Position numbers and translations under genes: made by a program
Source of the DNA: Ignavibacteriales bacterium
GTDB taxonomy: Bacteria; Bacteroidota; Ignavibacteria; Tepidaquicellales; Tepidaquicellaceae
DNA: 64,000 nt
Assembly (NCBI GenBank): GCA_020635255.1
Contig: JACKAC010000001.1
Location: 1,217,501 to 1,281,500 of the forward strand
Direction: 5' to 3'
Notes under the pieces: model-generated
Told to the model about the DNA's origin: nothing
Databases searched by the model: none
The model's input: only the letters and a program-made list of their open reading frames with translations
In this document: one piece after another, positions 35,157 through 43,994 of the stretch
Numbering within the stretch: the stretch's first letter is position 1
How the letters are laid out: every line of letters begins with the position of its first letter

Positions 35157-36923
35157 TTAATTTAGCTTTTCCCATCCGCGCCTGTTCAGATCCCAATAGA
35201 TTATCCCGGCTGATATCAGCGCAATTATCAGAAACAGGATGCCGGTTATATAATCGCCAAAGATTATTTTGCCGGTACCAAACAAAAACATATAAACAAG
35301 TACTACTCCGCAAATCCAGTCAATAAAAAGAAAACCATAGCCTCTATCCGGCTTTATATCAGGATATTGTAATGCAAATTTTTTCCAGCCAATACCTCCG
35401 GGATGAACTTTTTTGTAAAAAGCGTGAAGTTTATTCTCCTCGGTAGGTTTTGTTATAAACATTATTATCATCCATGCGATAGTAGTTATAGGTACAATGA
35501 TGAAAAGATTATTTGGGAATTCCACAGCCGTACCGCTAAGTTCCAGGTAACCATAAACAGCAAAAGGAATTACAGTAGCGGCTATTTCAGCCCAAGCGTT
35601 TACACGCCACCAGAACCATCGCAGGATCAATACAAGTCCTATTCCTGCTCCGCATGACAATACAAATTCCCAAACGCCCGAAATATTTTTCATTTGCGTG
35701 GTAACCAGTATAGACAATACCATTACGACTATAGTCAATATACGGGATACACCCACATAATATTTGGGAGGTTTGTCTTTAGTTATAAATCTCTTAAAGA
35801 AATCATTTACAAAATATGACGTACCCCAGTTAAGCTGTGTAGATATAGTCGACATGTATGCACCAAAGAAAGCCGCCAGTAGTAATCCTCTCAACCCGGT
35901 CGGAAGGAAGTCATTCATTGCGTAAACAAAACCTATTTCCTTGCCGTCAGCGGGGAGATCGGGGTAAAGTATTATAGCCGACAATCCCACGATTATCCAT
36001 GGCCATGGTCTTATTGCGTAGTGGGCAATCTGAAAAAAGAGCGTTGCCAGGAGCGAGTTCTTTTCATCTTTTGCACTCATCATTCTTTGTGCAATATAAC
36101 CGCCGCCACCGGGTTCGGCTCCCGGGTACCATGATGCCCACCATTGTATTCCGATGAAAGCAAGAAATGATGCTATTGTCATTGAAAATATTCCGGCTGC
36201 ATCTCCCGCAGATGTGTCCGCTGATATTGACGGTAAGAATTGAAATGCCCATTCCGGTAATTTTTCCTGTAAGCCGGAGACGCCTCCTACTTCAGGCTGG
36301 TTAACTACGATTATTGCAAGGATGATACATCCTAACATTGCTATTGAAAATTGTACTGCGTCAGTTACAACTACACCCCATAAACCGGATAAGGCGGAAT
36401 ATATCGCTGTAATCAGCATGCACCCCCCGATAAAAAACAACACGTTCGATTCCGTTACATATTCCGGGAACATGCCCATAAGGATCTTTGCCATTGCTAG
36501 GTTTACCCAGCCTATGATTAGGACATTCATAAACAACCCAAGGTATATACTTTTAAATCCTCGCAATAAGGCGGCAGGCTTTCCCGAATAACGCAACTCG
36601 ATAAATTCGACATCAGTTAGGATATCAGCTCTTCTCCATAGCCTCGCAAAGAAGAATACCGTTAGCATACCTCCGATCAAAAATGTCCACCAGAGCCAAT
36701 TACCTGCAATACCGTTCTTTCCAACAAGTCCGGCAACTGCAAGTGGAGTATCAGCCGCAAATGTTGTAGCAACCATTGAAAGCCCGGCGAGCCACCAGGG
36801 AAGTTTTCTCCCGGAAAGGAAGAAATCTTCAATGTTTCCGCCTGCTTTTTTAATAAAATAAAGACCGATTCCGAGGGTAAGGATAAAATAGAAGAGTAGA
36901 ATAGCCCAATCGAGTAGCTGCAT
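35157..36923 (-). CDS. Sodium:solute symporter (SSS family)
   Basis: A 588-residue polytopic transporter with about 13-14 helices. N-terminal SSS blocks include IEDFFLSGRKLPWWLAGLS and TFAADTPLAVAGLVGKNG. A central FFGAYMSTISTQLNWGTSY segment carries the Na2-site-like serines. The type resembles the SLC5-like, sugar- or proline-type symporters of Bacteroidetes. The solute cannot be read from the sequence. The gene is the first of a minus-strand run including ftsX. Confidence 0.87.
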   Translation of the reverse strand: MQLLDWAILLFYFILTLGIGLYFIKKAGGNIEDFFLSGRKLPWWLAGLSMVATTFAADTPLAVAGLVGKNGIAGNWLWWTFLIGGMLTVFFFARLWRRADILTDVEFIELRYSGKPAALLRGFKSIYLGLFMNVLIIGWVNLAMAKILMGMFPEYVTESNVLFFIGGCMLITAIYSALSGLWGVVVTDAVQFSIAMLGCIILAIIVVNQPEVGGVSGLQEKLPEWAFQFLPSISADTSAGDAAGIFSMTIASFLAFIGIQWWASWYPGAEPGGGGYIAQRMMSAKDEKNSLLATLFFQIAHYAIRPWPWIIVGLSAIILYPDLPADGKEIGFVYAMNDFLPTGLRGLLLAAFFGAYMSTISTQLNWGTSYFVNDFFKRFITKDKPPKYYVGVSRILTIVVMVLSILVTTQMKNISGVWEFVLSCGAGIGLVLILRWFWWRVNAWAEIAATVIPFAVYGYLELSGTAVEFPNNLFIIVPITTIAWMIIMFITKPTEENKLHAFYKKVHPGGIGWKKFALQYPDIKPDRGYGFLFIDWICGVVLVYMFLFGTGKIIFGDYITGILFLIIALISAGIIYWDLNRRGWEKLN

Positions 36924-37095
36924 CCTGAGATATTAATATTTAAGATTTTCCAAAAATAAATAGAATAATTGAAAATATGTATTTAATTTTTTCTTTTATT
37001 GAAAAAAGGCGATTTTAAATTAATAAATTGAAATTAAAGATTACTACCTGTAATTTATTATAAGTTATTTTAAGTCATTATTTAAACCTTATAAA

Positions 37096-37935
37096 ATGAA
37101 ATTAAAGAGACCAATAATTTTTTTAAGCAGTATGCTGTTTTTTGCAATACTGTTGATTAATTTGCTGGGATTGAGAAATGGTATAATTAACGTGACCAAG
37201 AAAACATCGGAATTTGGATGCGAATGCCATGGATTTATTCCTTCATCACAGACACATGTAAAGATCGACGGACCATCGATGATGGCTCCGGGAGATACTG
37301 CTTTATTCAGGCTTGTAATAACAAGCGATACGGTATTTAGCGCAGGTGGGACTGACATAGCTACATATTATGGTAATCTATTCGTGAGTGACCTTGACAC
37401 CGGATTGAGAAGAGCAAGGGATACTATTATTTCACCTGATTATGAGCTGACTCATACATGGCCAAAACCTATAATGGGTGATTCGGTCGAATTTATTTTT
37501 ACCTACATAGCACCTATGATGGACGGTGTGTATGATACTATATACGCAAATGGAAATGCAGTCGATCTGGATAATGATCCTTTTGGAGATAAGTGGAATT
37601 ATGCAAGTAACAAGGTAGTATATGTATCTACTACATCGGTTGGAAATAATAATGGTATTGCAAACAGTTTCAAACTGGACCAAAACTATCCAAACCCGTT
37701 TAATCCTTCGACAAATATAAGTTTCTCTATTTTGAAGGCATCGAACCTTTCTCTAACGGTATATGATCTGAGCGGTAAGGAAGTAGCGTCTCTAATAAAT
37801 AACGAGTATTACTCCGGTGGAGACTATACCGTTAAATTTGAAACATCGAAATACAATCTATCGAGCGGAGTTTATTTTTATAAACTCTCGGCAGGTGATG
37901 TAAGTGAAGTGAAGAAGATGATGCTCATTAAGTAA
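37096..37935 (+). CDS. Choice-of-anchor V-like protein with T9SS sorting domain
   Basis: A 279-residue secreted protein. The N-terminal hydrophobic stretch (about 6-27) acts as a signal. The FGCECHG motif follows at about 40-46, then a beta-rich domain with IDGPSMMAPGDTALFRLVI, as in 'choice-of-anchor V' proteins. Those usually have C-x-x-C-H or C-x-C-H near the mature N-terminus. The last 83 residues, from NYPNPFNP, form a T9SS type A domain ending KKMMLIK. Possible heme or metal role is unproven. Confidence 0.75.
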   Translation: MKLKRPIIFLSSMLFFAILLINLLGLRNGIINVTKKTSEFGCECHGFIPSSQTHVKIDGPSMMAPGDTALFRLVITSDTVFSAGGTDIATYYGNLFVSDLDTGLRRARDTIISPDYELTHTWPKPIMGDSVEFIFTYIAPMMDGVYDTIYANGNAVDLDNDPFGDKWNYASNKVVYVSTTSVGNNNGIANSFKLDQNYPNPFNPSTNISFSILKASNLSLTVYDLSGKEVASLINNEYYSGGDYTVKFETSKYNLSSGVYFYKLSAGDVSEVKKMMLIK

Positions 37936-37958
37936 TTAGAAGTTTTAAAGAAAATATG

Positions 37959-38000
37959 ATCCCTGTTCGAGACTAAAAATTGAGCAGGGATTATTTTTTG
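37959..38000 (+). terminator. Rho-independent terminator after the choice-of-anchor V-like gene
   Basis: ATCCCTGTTC (37959-37968) pairs with GAGCAGGGAT (37982-37991), with one G-T wobble and a 13-nt loop. It is followed by TATTTTTT. It lies 24 nt past the stop codon and just before the next start. Confidence 0.75.
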
Positions 38001-38018
38001 TGATCAAACAGTAATCAA

Positions 38019-39800
38019 TTGCCGGCTAAAAGCAAAAAAAAGACAAAAACCAAAGCGGTAAAAGTACCCGAAGTAAAGGACAATAAAATTTTTAATTATA
38101 TTGTCCTCGCATTATTTGGGATTTTCCTCATTCTCCTAACAACATTTAAGATATCCGGAGATGATGACGTTTTCTGGCATATGGCTACCGGCCGGTACAT
38201 AATTGAAACCGGTTCGGTACCTTCAACCGATGTGTTCGGTTTTGTAACACAGGGACAGGAGTGGATGCCTTTCGAATGGGGCTGGGATATTATTACTTAT
38301 GGTCTATACAATATTGGCGGATATACTGCTCTTTCTATTTTTAGAACGATTGTATTCCTTGCCATATTTACCATACTCTTCTGGGTGATGCAGAGGTTCA
38401 AGGTCAGTTTTAATATCTCTATTCTTGTTCTTGGGTTAATGGCTTTTGGCACAATAGACCGGTTAACACCGCGTCCTCATATAATGTCATATTTATTTTT
38501 TGCAATTCTTGTATGGATAATTACCGATTACAAATACTTCCGGCATAACTACAAAGTTCTTTTCTTCCTCCCATTGATATTCTTGATCTGGAGTAATATG
38601 CATATGGGTATTATTGCTGGCATGTTCTTCTTTGGTATCTATGTGTTGTATGAACTCTTGCTTGTTATGTTTAAATCTAAGGATGCAATAAAGAAGGCTG
38701 ACATGGTAAGGCTGTTATTAATTGCATGCGCATGTATTCTCGTTATGTTAATTAATCCCAACTCATACCAAACCTATGTATACGCTTATGAGCATACGCA
38801 AATGAAAATGCTTATGACGATAAATGAATGGAGATCCCCGTTCAATGAATTATTCGACGGAAGCTTTGTTACGATAATTTATAAAATATTTCTTTTCGGA
38901 GGCATACTGATTTTGTTTTATGCTGTCAAAAAGAAAGATCTGTTTATTGCAATGCTCGTGATAGGTTTTGCAATATATTCTGTCAGGGCGGTAAGGTTGA
39001 CGGTAGATTACATCATTTTCATGGCAGTATTTTTTGCGCTTGCAATCGATTTTATGATAGCTTTGCCCGACTCAAGAAAAATAAAAGATTTTGTCTATAA
39101 AAGCCCGCTTATAAAAGGGGTTTATGCTATAGCTCTTCTATTCTTCATATTCAAACTTCCCGACAGTACCTTATATCTCGATACGCTCAAGTATTACCGT
39201 ATTACGGGCGTGGGTATCAACTCCGATTTCATTCCGACACAGCTTTTTGATTTTATGAAAACGAACAAGATCACAGAACTAGGGGAGCATCCGCTGAATC
39301 ATTTTGGGACAGGCGGTTATCTGATCTGGAATTTTCCGGAAGAAAAGAATTTTATTGACAGCAGGAATTTAAACGACAGTATATATTTCGAATATTACAA
39401 TATAATGTCAATGAAACCGGGTTTTGAGCAGAAATTAAAAGACTATGGAATAGATTATGCAATATACCTGGCGCCGGATCTGGTGAGAGTGCCGACAGAA
39501 ATGCAAAGTTCGCCGGTTTCCTACTTTTCGAAAAGCAATGAGTGGAAACTGGTTTTCTGGGATGATAAATCGTTTTTATTTTTGAAAGATACGCCTGTAT
39601 TTAAAGATGTGATAGAAAAATATGAATACAAATATGTAACACCTTATAATTTTGCGTATGATAGGGAAAAGCTCCAGGAAGGTCTAACAAACGATAAAGG
39701 CAGATTTAAAGATGAAATGCAAAGGAAACTTTCTGAGGAGCCGAATGGTGTAATAGTAAACAACTTCCAGAGGCAATTCGGAAACGTTTTAACGCAATAA
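38019..39800 (+). CDS. Polytopic membrane protein, GT-C glycosyltransferase-like
   Basis: A 593-residue protein. A Lys-rich cytoplasmic head (1-20) precedes about 10 transmembrane helices and a soluble C-terminal part of about 200 residues. The first external loop has GDDDVFWHMATGRYIIETG and EWMPFEWGWDI, which resembles the acidic-loop motif (D-D/E-x-x-W) of GT-C enzymes such as PMT-type transferases that use lipid-linked sugars. The transferase role is inferred from this motif and the topology. The start is TTG, with no ATG upstream in frame. Confidence 0.65.
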   Translation: MPAKSKKKTKTKAVKVPEVKDNKIFNYIVLALFGIFLILLTTFKISGDDDVFWHMATGRYIIETGSVPSTDVFGFVTQGQEWMPFEWGWDIITYGLYNIGGYTALSIFRTIVFLAIFTILFWVMQRFKVSFNISILVLGLMAFGTIDRLTPRPHIMSYLFFAILVWIITDYKYFRHNYKVLFFLPLIFLIWSNMHMGIIAGMFFFGIYVLYELLLVMFKSKDAIKKADMVRLLLIACACILVMLINPNSYQTYVYAYEHTQMKMLMTINEWRSPFNELFDGSFVTIIYKIFLFGGILILFYAVKKKDLFIAMLVIGFAIYSVRAVRLTVDYIIFMAVFFALAIDFMIALPDSRKIKDFVYKSPLIKGVYAIALLFFIFKLPDSTLYLDTLKYYRITGVGINSDFIPTQLFDFMKTNKITELGEHPLNHFGTGGYLIWNFPEEKNFIDSRNLNDSIYFEYYNIMSMKPGFEQKLKDYGIDYAIYLAPDLVRVPTEMQSSPVSYFSKSNEWKLVFWDDKSFLFLKDTPVFKDVIEKYEYKYVTPYNFAYDREKLQEGLTNDKGRFKDEMQRKLSEEPNGVIVNNFQRQFGNVLTQ

Positions 39801-39852
39801 GCAGTTATTTATTTCAATTTTATTTTATGGAAAAGTTATTTAGCTTTAGGAT

Positions 39853-40803
39853 ATGTTGAAAAAATTAGGAATAATATTTGGGACATTGTTTGTGCTTTTT
39901 TTCTTATTTAACAATGTCTTAATGCCCCTATATGTCAAGCAATCGAATACTGTCGAAGTTCCAAACGTGGTGGGAATGAACTTCCGTGACGCCAAAACTC
40001 TGATAGAGGAAGCCGGACTTGAGGTAAAGCAGGGTGAGAACAGGTATGATGAATCGAAACCTATTGGTATGATACTCGATCAAAATCCTCCATCCGGGCA
40101 AATGGTAAAAGCCGGAAGAAGGATATATCTCTATCCGTGCGGCGGAGAGCAATTGATAGAAGTACCAAAGCTCACGGGAAGGACTTTAAGGGACGCAAGA
40201 TTTACTTTAGAACAAAGGGGACTTGAAATTGGGGACGTTGTTAGAAAATTTTCCAATGAGTACCAGGATGAAGTAATCATATCACAAATAATACAGCCGG
40301 GTAGTAAGGTAAAAAGGAATTCAAAGATCGCGATGATAGTAAGTAACGGACCTGAGATAGGCTCCTTGCGGGTTCCGGATTTAATTGGAAAGACACTGGA
40401 TGAAGCCAGGAAGCTTATTATAGATTCAAAACTAAAGGTAGGTAAGATAACGTACCAGGCGAGCTCAGATGTAACACCAGGAAAGGTGCTCGACCAGTAT
40501 CCTAAGAAAGATAAGTCAGCTAATGAAACAACTGTAGTGGACCTGTTTATTTCTAAGAAGCGGGTTGTTGAGCTGGATGAGGAAATCCCGGAAATAGATG
40601 TAGAAGATGGTAACACCGATCAGGAAAATATAAAACCGACACCACAAAATCCCGGAAATGACAACGATCAGCAACAGGATCAAAACGATACGAAAGAAAA
40701 GAAGGACACCAAAAAAGATACAAAGAAAGATTCTAAAAAGGACAAAAAGAAAGTCGTTCCTAAGCCCATTGAGGGAAATAACGATACAAAAAACGGTAAT
40801 TAG
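39853..40803 (+). CDS. Membrane-anchored PASTA-domain protein
   Basis: A 316-residue protein. A single transmembrane helix (about 5-26) is followed by three PASTA domains (about 36-103, 105-172, 178-243), starting VEVPNVVGMNFRDAK, IEVPKLTGRTLRDAR and LRVPDLIGKTLDEAR. The C-terminal 60 residues are a low-complexity Lys/Asp-rich tail. PASTA modules bind muropeptides or beta-lactam-like ligands. No Ser/Thr kinase domain precedes them, so this is not a PknB receptor. The protein probably projects into the periplasm. Confidence 0.87.
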   Translation: MLKKLGIIFGTLFVLFFLFNNVLMPLYVKQSNTVEVPNVVGMNFRDAKTLIEEAGLEVKQGENRYDESKPIGMILDQNPPSGQMVKAGRRIYLYPCGGEQLIEVPKLTGRTLRDARFTLEQRGLEIGDVVRKFSNEYQDEVIISQIIQPGSKVKRNSKIAMIVSNGPEIGSLRVPDLIGKTLDEARKLIIDSKLKVGKITYQASSDVTPGKVLDQYPKKDKSANETTVVDLFISKKRVVELDEEIPEIDVEDGNTDQENIKPTPQNPGNDNDQQQDQNDTKEKKDTKKDTKKDSKKDKKKVVPKPIEGNNDTKNGN

Positions 40804-40823
40804 TTAGAATTTATAAGATAGAG

Positions 40824-40859
40824 AAACCCCCGAAATAACTTAATTTTCCGGGGGTTTTT
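40824..40859 (+). terminator. Rho-independent terminator after the PASTA gene
   Basis: AAACCCCCG (40824-40832) pairs with CGGGGGTTT (40849-40857). The loop is 16 nt, partly paired by AA/TT, and TTTTTA follows. It lies 21 nt past the PASTA stop codon and 15 nt upstream of rpe. Confidence 0.85.
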
Positions 40860-40874
40860 ATTTAATTTAAGGTA

Positions 40875-41528
40875 ATGAAGAAAATCTGTCCTTCCATATT
40901 AGCCGCTGATTTCACCAAGCTTGGCGAAGAAATAAGGGATATTGAAGAAGCCGGAGCAGATATTATCCATTGTGATATCATGGACGGTCACTTTGTTCCT
41001 AATATCAGCTACGGTCCGGAAATAGTTTCCCAGGTAAACGAGATCACTTCAATGCCGCTCGATGTTCACTTAATGATAAATGATCCGCAACTATATATAG
41101 AAGAATTTTATAAAGCGGGTGCTGATTATATTTCGGTGCATTATGAGAATAATTACCATGTCAACAGGCTTGTTAACCAAATTAAGGAACTGGGCGCAAA
41201 AGCAGGCGTTGTCTTAAATCCGGCAACACCGGTGGAAGTGCTTGAAGATATACTTGAATACGCTGATTTCATTCTTTTAATGAGTGTGAATCCGGGATTC
41301 GGAGGGCAGAAATTTATTCCCAATGTAATAGATAAAGTGAGAAAGCTGAAGCAAATGATAAGTGAAAGAAATTTAAATTGTATGATTGAGATAGACGGCG
41401 GGGTAGGATTGAACAATATAGGTGAGATTTCTAAAGCAGGAGTAGATATGTTCGTATGCGGATCATCTATATTCAGGGAGCCTGATAGGAAACAAGTGAT
41501 TGCCAGGATGCGTGAATTAATTTCCTAA
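40875..41528 (+). CDS. rpe: Ribulose-phosphate 3-epimerase
   Basis: A 217-residue TIM-barrel enzyme that interconverts ribulose 5-phosphate and xylulose 5-phosphate in the pentose phosphate pathway. The signatures are complete: ILAADFTKLGEEI, HCDIMDGHFVPNIS (metal-binding His and Asp), LDVHLMI, MSVNPGFGGQKF and IEIDGGVG. It is about the expected length. The nnr gene begins 1 nt after the stop, so the two are probably co-transcribed. Confidence 0.95.
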   Translation: MKKICPSILAADFTKLGEEIRDIEEAGADIIHCDIMDGHFVPNISYGPEIVSQVNEITSMPLDVHLMINDPQLYIEEFYKAGADYISVHYENNYHVNRLVNQIKELGAKAGVVLNPATPVEVLEDILEYADFILLMSVNPGFGGQKFIPNVIDKVRKLKQMISERNLNCMIEIDGGVGLNNIGEISKAGVDMFVCGSSIFREPDRKQVIARMRELIS

Positions 41529-41529
41529 A

Positions 41530-43065
41530 ATGAAAAATGTCTTTTTCAATAGAGACGTACTCTCCGTAGAAAAAAAGATAATGGACTCGCTAGGCATTCC
41601 TTCCATTCTTTTGATGGAAAATGCAGGCGCCAACTCAGCGAAATACATACAATCAAAATTTAAAGATAAATTAGCAGAGCCGGTAATTATCCTTACCGGA
41701 AAGGGTAATAATGCCGGAGATGGCTTTGTTATCGCAAGACACCTTGCTATTGCCGGGGTAAAAAGCCTGGTGCTACTGGTTTATCCAGCTGAAGACCTCA
41801 AGGGAGACGCAAAGATCAATCATGATGTGATCGTAAAAACTGGAAATGATCTAATAGCTATTGAAGGCTATTCGGACAATATTGACTTTAATGGAAGAGT
41901 GATAATTGATGCAATATTCGGAATAGGATTTCGCGGTGAACCTGACGCGAAAATGAAAAGTATAATAAATAAGCTAAATAGACTCGAAGAGAAAACGATT
42001 ATTTCAGTAGATGTTCCGTCGGGTCTAGAAAAATATGATCAGCAAACTGAGTGTATCAAAGCTGATTGCACAATTTCAATGGGAGTGAAGAAGTTTCACA
42101 GTATGTTTTATGAGGGAAAGAATTACAGTGGCGAGATAGAAGTAGCCAACATTGGTGTTCCTGAAAGCGAGTTCAATAAATATAACGAAGCCCATATTTA
42201 CGAGATTGAAAAGAGTGATATTAAGAAGATGATTCCTCACAGGAAGTCAGATTCATATAAATATTCAAACGGAAAATTATTTGTTCTTGCGGGAGCGAAG
42301 GGATATACGGGAGCCGGGTGTCTTTCTGCGGAAGCAGGGTTGCGAACGGGAAGCGGGGCTGTCACGATTGGTTTCCCCAAATCACTTGATGACATATTTG
42401 AAAAGAAACTTACCGATGTAGTAAAGCTGCCGTTACCGGAGACGGATGATGTTACGCTCTCTATGGAAGGATTTGAAAAAATAAGAGAAAAAATTAAATG
42501 GAGTGATGTTACCCTTATAGGTCCAGGCATTGCAAGGGACAATGATACTATAGAGCTAGTAAGAAAAATAATCAGAGAATGTGAACATAATTATTTAATA
42601 GATGCAGACGGGTTGTTTGCTCTTAATGATCATCTTGATATTGTTAGAGATTCTAAGTCGAACATCATATTAACGCCTCATTTCGGAGAGTTTGCTTCGC
42701 TACTGGGAATTCATGTGGAAGAATTGAAAGCAGATTTTTACAATTACGCGAGAGATTTTGCGGGAGAGTACGGTGTTGTGCTTGTTTTAAAGAACGCACC
42801 GACGGTTATAACAGACGGAAATGGTTTTTATATTAATTCAACGGGACATGAAAACCTCGGCACTGTAGGAACAGGCGATGTACTTTCCGGTATAATATCG
42901 AGTTTATATTCACAGAGCGGAAACGCTTTGGAGAGCTCTATAGCAGGAAGTTACCTGCATGGTTTCTGCGGTGATATATTGTATGAACAGACAGGAGACA
43001 GCTCGACAATAGCGAGCGACCTGATACCATTAATATCAAAAGCAAAATATTATTTATCAAAATAG
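41530..43065 (+). CDS. nnr: Bifunctional NAD(P)H-hydrate repair enzyme (epimerase and ADP-dependent dehydratase)
   Basis: A 511-residue fusion of two domains, each matching part of the E. coli YjeF (Nnr) protein. The N-terminal epimerase (1-about 215) carries GKGNNAGDGFVIARHL and DAIFGIGFRGEP. The C-terminal ribokinase-like dehydratase (about 230-511) has LAGAKGYTGAG, LTPHFGEF and GTGDVLSGIISSL. Together they convert damaged NADHX and NADPHX back to NAD(P)H. It overlaps the operon formed with rpe. Confidence 0.93.
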   Translation: MKNVFFNRDVLSVEKKIMDSLGIPSILLMENAGANSAKYIQSKFKDKLAEPVIILTGKGNNAGDGFVIARHLAIAGVKSLVLLVYPAEDLKGDAKINHDVIVKTGNDLIAIEGYSDNIDFNGRVIIDAIFGIGFRGEPDAKMKSIINKLNRLEEKTIISVDVPSGLEKYDQQTECIKADCTISMGVKKFHSMFYEGKNYSGEIEVANIGVPESEFNKYNEAHIYEIEKSDIKKMIPHRKSDSYKYSNGKLFVLAGAKGYTGAGCLSAEAGLRTGSGAVTIGFPKSLDDIFEKKLTDVVKLPLPETDDVTLSMEGFEKIREKIKWSDVTLIGPGIARDNDTIELVRKIIRECEHNYLIDADGLFALNDHLDIVRDSKSNIILTPHFGEFASLLGIHVEELKADFYNYARDFAGEYGVVLVLKNAPTVITDGNGFYINSTGHENLGTVGTGDVLSGIISSLYSQSGNALESSIAGSYLHGFCGDILYEQTGDSSTIASDLIPLISKAKYYLSK

Positions 43066-43076
43066 ACAGGAGATCT

Positions 43077-43988
43077 TTGTTAGAATTCATTAAGAAAAAT
43101 CCGTTTTTAAGATACCATTTACCTCTTATACTATTCTGCCTCGCATTGTTTATACAGTCTTCATTTCCGGCGGTAGAATTACCTAAGTCAGAAATATTCG
43201 CGACGGACAAGATCGCCCATTTCAGTGCTTTTGCCGTATTATGTTTTTTATTCTTTTATTCCTTAAATAATCAAAATAAAAGTGTTAAATTAAAAAAATA
43301 CGCGCTAGAGTTTGCGCTGTTATTTACTGTTCTTTATGGAATAAGTGATGAAATCCATCAATCATTCGTGCCATTTAGGGACGCAGACATATTCGATGTA
43401 ATTGCGGATTTTTTAGGAGCTTTGTTTGTTTACATAATTGTAAAGATTATTGTAAACAGAAAAGCAAAATCAATGAAAAGCGGATTAGCAGTTTTAGCGT
43501 TGATGCTACTGGGTCTGAATGGATGCGGTTCTGTCCCCGGGTATGATTCCGAGGATGAAGAAACCTACTATGGCAGGAAACACATTCTGAATGTGAACCT
43601 TGATATTTTTGTAGAAGATGTAGAAGCTTGGTATGATATGATGCCGGTTATAGATACAACCCAGGAGAATTTTAGGTTCTTCATGAAGATAACGATAAAT
43701 AAGCTAGAGAATAGTTTTATAGAAATGGATCCGCAGAATTTTTTCATCACTAATTTTCGGATAGTTTTCCCTGAATATACAATAAAAGGGAAAAAGCCAA
43801 CACTAGAGTATTTTAAGGCAAGTGACAAAAGTATAGAGATAAAAGTCTTTCATGATCTGAAACGCTGGTATACAGATAGGACAAAACCACTCCCTGAAGA
43901 GGTTGAATTTCACCTTGACCTCGATTATGGGATGGATTTATTAAAGAGGATCAAAACCCAGAAGGTAAAAATAAAAAAAGTATATTAA
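43077..43988 (+). CDS. VanZ-like membrane domain fused to a lipoprotein-like domain
   Basis: A 303-residue protein. Residues 1-130 form a VanZ-like domain with four transmembrane segments and the motif DKIAHFSAFAVL (44-55), then GISDEIHQSFVPFRDADIFDVIADFLG. Residue 133 is a Met followed by KSGLAVLALMLLGLNGCGS, a textbook lipoprotein signal with Cys150. A 150-residue, mainly beta, unknown domain follows. The frame is continuous, so this is one ORF, but an internal start at ATG 43473 could give a separate lipoprotein. The primary start is TTG, 5 nt after an AGGAGAT ribosome site. Confidence 0.72.
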   Translation: MLEFIKKNPFLRYHLPLILFCLALFIQSSFPAVELPKSEIFATDKIAHFSAFAVLCFLFFYSLNNQNKSVKLKKYALEFALLFTVLYGISDEIHQSFVPFRDADIFDVIADFLGALFVYIIVKIIVNRKAKSMKSGLAVLALMLLGLNGCGSVPGYDSEDEETYYGRKHILNVNLDIFVEDVEAWYDMMPVIDTTQENFRFFMKITINKLENSFIEMDPQNFFITNFRIVFPEYTIKGKKPTLEYFKASDKSIEIKVFHDLKRWYTDRTKPLPEEVEFHLDLDYGMDLLKRIKTQKVKIKKVY

Positions 43989-43994
43989 TAATTT

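Noticed and set aside
37210..37240. A c-type heme motif
   Set aside because: C-E-C-H has one residue between the cysteines, not two, so it is not a canonical heme motif; kept only as a weak finding.
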